A stretch of DNA of 64,000 bases from Vibrio sp. FE10 (GTDB lineage: Bacteria > Pseudomonadota > Gammaproteobacteria > Enterobacterales > Vibrionaceae): positions 1,116,001-1,180,000 of the forward strand of contig NZ_AP028068.1 of the NCBI RefSeq assembly GCF_030297155.1, written 5' to 3'. How positions within the stretch are numbered: position 1 is the first letter of the stretch; the number at the start of each line of letters is the position of its first letter. Below, piece by piece: positions 63,764-64,000 of the stretch. A program made the position numbers and the translations under genes. The notes beneath the pieces are model-generated. The model worked only from the letters and a program-made list of their open reading frames with translations, was not told the origin of the DNA and searched no databases.

Positions 63764-63797
63764 AACATGAAATTCAAAGCCGTAAGAGGGAAAGACT

Positions 63798-64000
63798 ATG
63801 AATATGCTGACACTAGACAAAACAGAACTTCACAGAAACCATTCAACATTTATTGCTGAAGCTGTCTTTGCCGTCGAAATGGTGAAAGCAGACAAGCAAC
63901 TCGAAAAACAGAAAATGGCGAAACAGTTGCTTGATACTCTATTTCCTCTTGAGGCGGGTTCACACGAAGATGCGGTGAGCTACGAGATTGATTACCGACA
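63798..64000 (+). CDS. Hypothetical protein, N-terminal part (runs off the window)
   Basis: An open frame starts at ATG 63798 with GAGGGAAAG just upstream and continues to the end of the window (about 67 residues). The visible part is helical and charged (FIAEAVFAVEMVKADKQLEK, MAKQLLDTLFPLEAG). No signal peptide and no recognised domain. It could be soluble and co-regulated with the taurine genes, but it is separated from them by about 236 bp with its own leader. Confidence 0.6.
   Translation, partial: MNMLTLDKTELHRNHSTFIAEAVFAVEMVKADKQLEKQKMAKQLLDTLFPLEAGSHEDAVSYEIDYR

Overview
The window looks like part of a Vibrionaceae chromosome, most probably a marine Vibrio and plausibly the secondary chromosome. 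Main reasons: a LuxM/LuxN-type acyl-homoserine-lactone quorum-sensing pair with a 14-bp overlap, a Vibrio-type M9 collagenase, a long (532 aa) isocitrate lyase beside malate synthase G, and many LysR-type regulators next to catabolic genes. Species or clade (for example Splendidus) cannot be fixed by eye. I saw no rRNA, tRNA, CRISPR array, integrase or insertion sequence.

Left part (1-9000). The end of an outer-membrane barrel gene is followed by an MDR oxidoreductase. A roughly 2.3 kb segment (small membrane protein, radical SAM enzyme, small secreted protein) lies between two direct copies of the 3' end of a phytanoyl-CoA dioxygenase-family gene; this suggests an insertion that split an old two-gene operon. 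Next come a frameshifted DUF2798 gene and a minus-strand operon of DUF3604 protein, PpiC-like isomerase and HupE/UreJ-like membrane protein.

9.4-31.7 kb is accessory catabolism run by LysR regulators. It holds two family III CoA-transferases with an NTF2-fold protein and an outer-membrane barrel protein; a DUF2955/HlyD/HlyD/DUF3302 efflux set; EamA and MFS transporters; a KduD-like dehydrogenase with an RpiB-like isomerase (end of unsaturated uronate breakdown); and a second barrel protein with two DUF1254/DUF1214 periplasmic proteins. Several divergent intergenic regions carry clear dyads fitting LysR operators.

31.8-46.6 kb holds a serine beta-lactamase-fold hydrolase, luxN-luxM, a divergent secreted collagenase, a cystatin-like lipoprotein, a possible ADP-ribosyltransferase-fold protein, and the glyoxylate shunt (aceA, LysR, glcB).

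46.7-64 kb is a taurine/sulfoacetaldehyde locus: semialdehyde dehydrogenase, IclR regulator, pta, TauE/SafE exporter, a CobS/CobT-like AAA-VWA pair with no CobN, xsc, an FRG-domain protein, tauX-tauY (taurine dehydrogenase), tauK-tauL-tauM (TRAP importer) and a two-repeat Cache protein. The expected flow is taurine import by TauKLM, deamination to sulfoacetaldehyde by TauXY, cleavage by Xsc to sulfite and acetyl phosphate, conversion to acetyl-CoA by Pta, and sulfite or sulfate export by the TauE-like protein. The acetyl-CoA can feed the neighbouring glyoxylate shunt. The CobST-like pair and the FRG gene are the parts of this locus without an obvious job.
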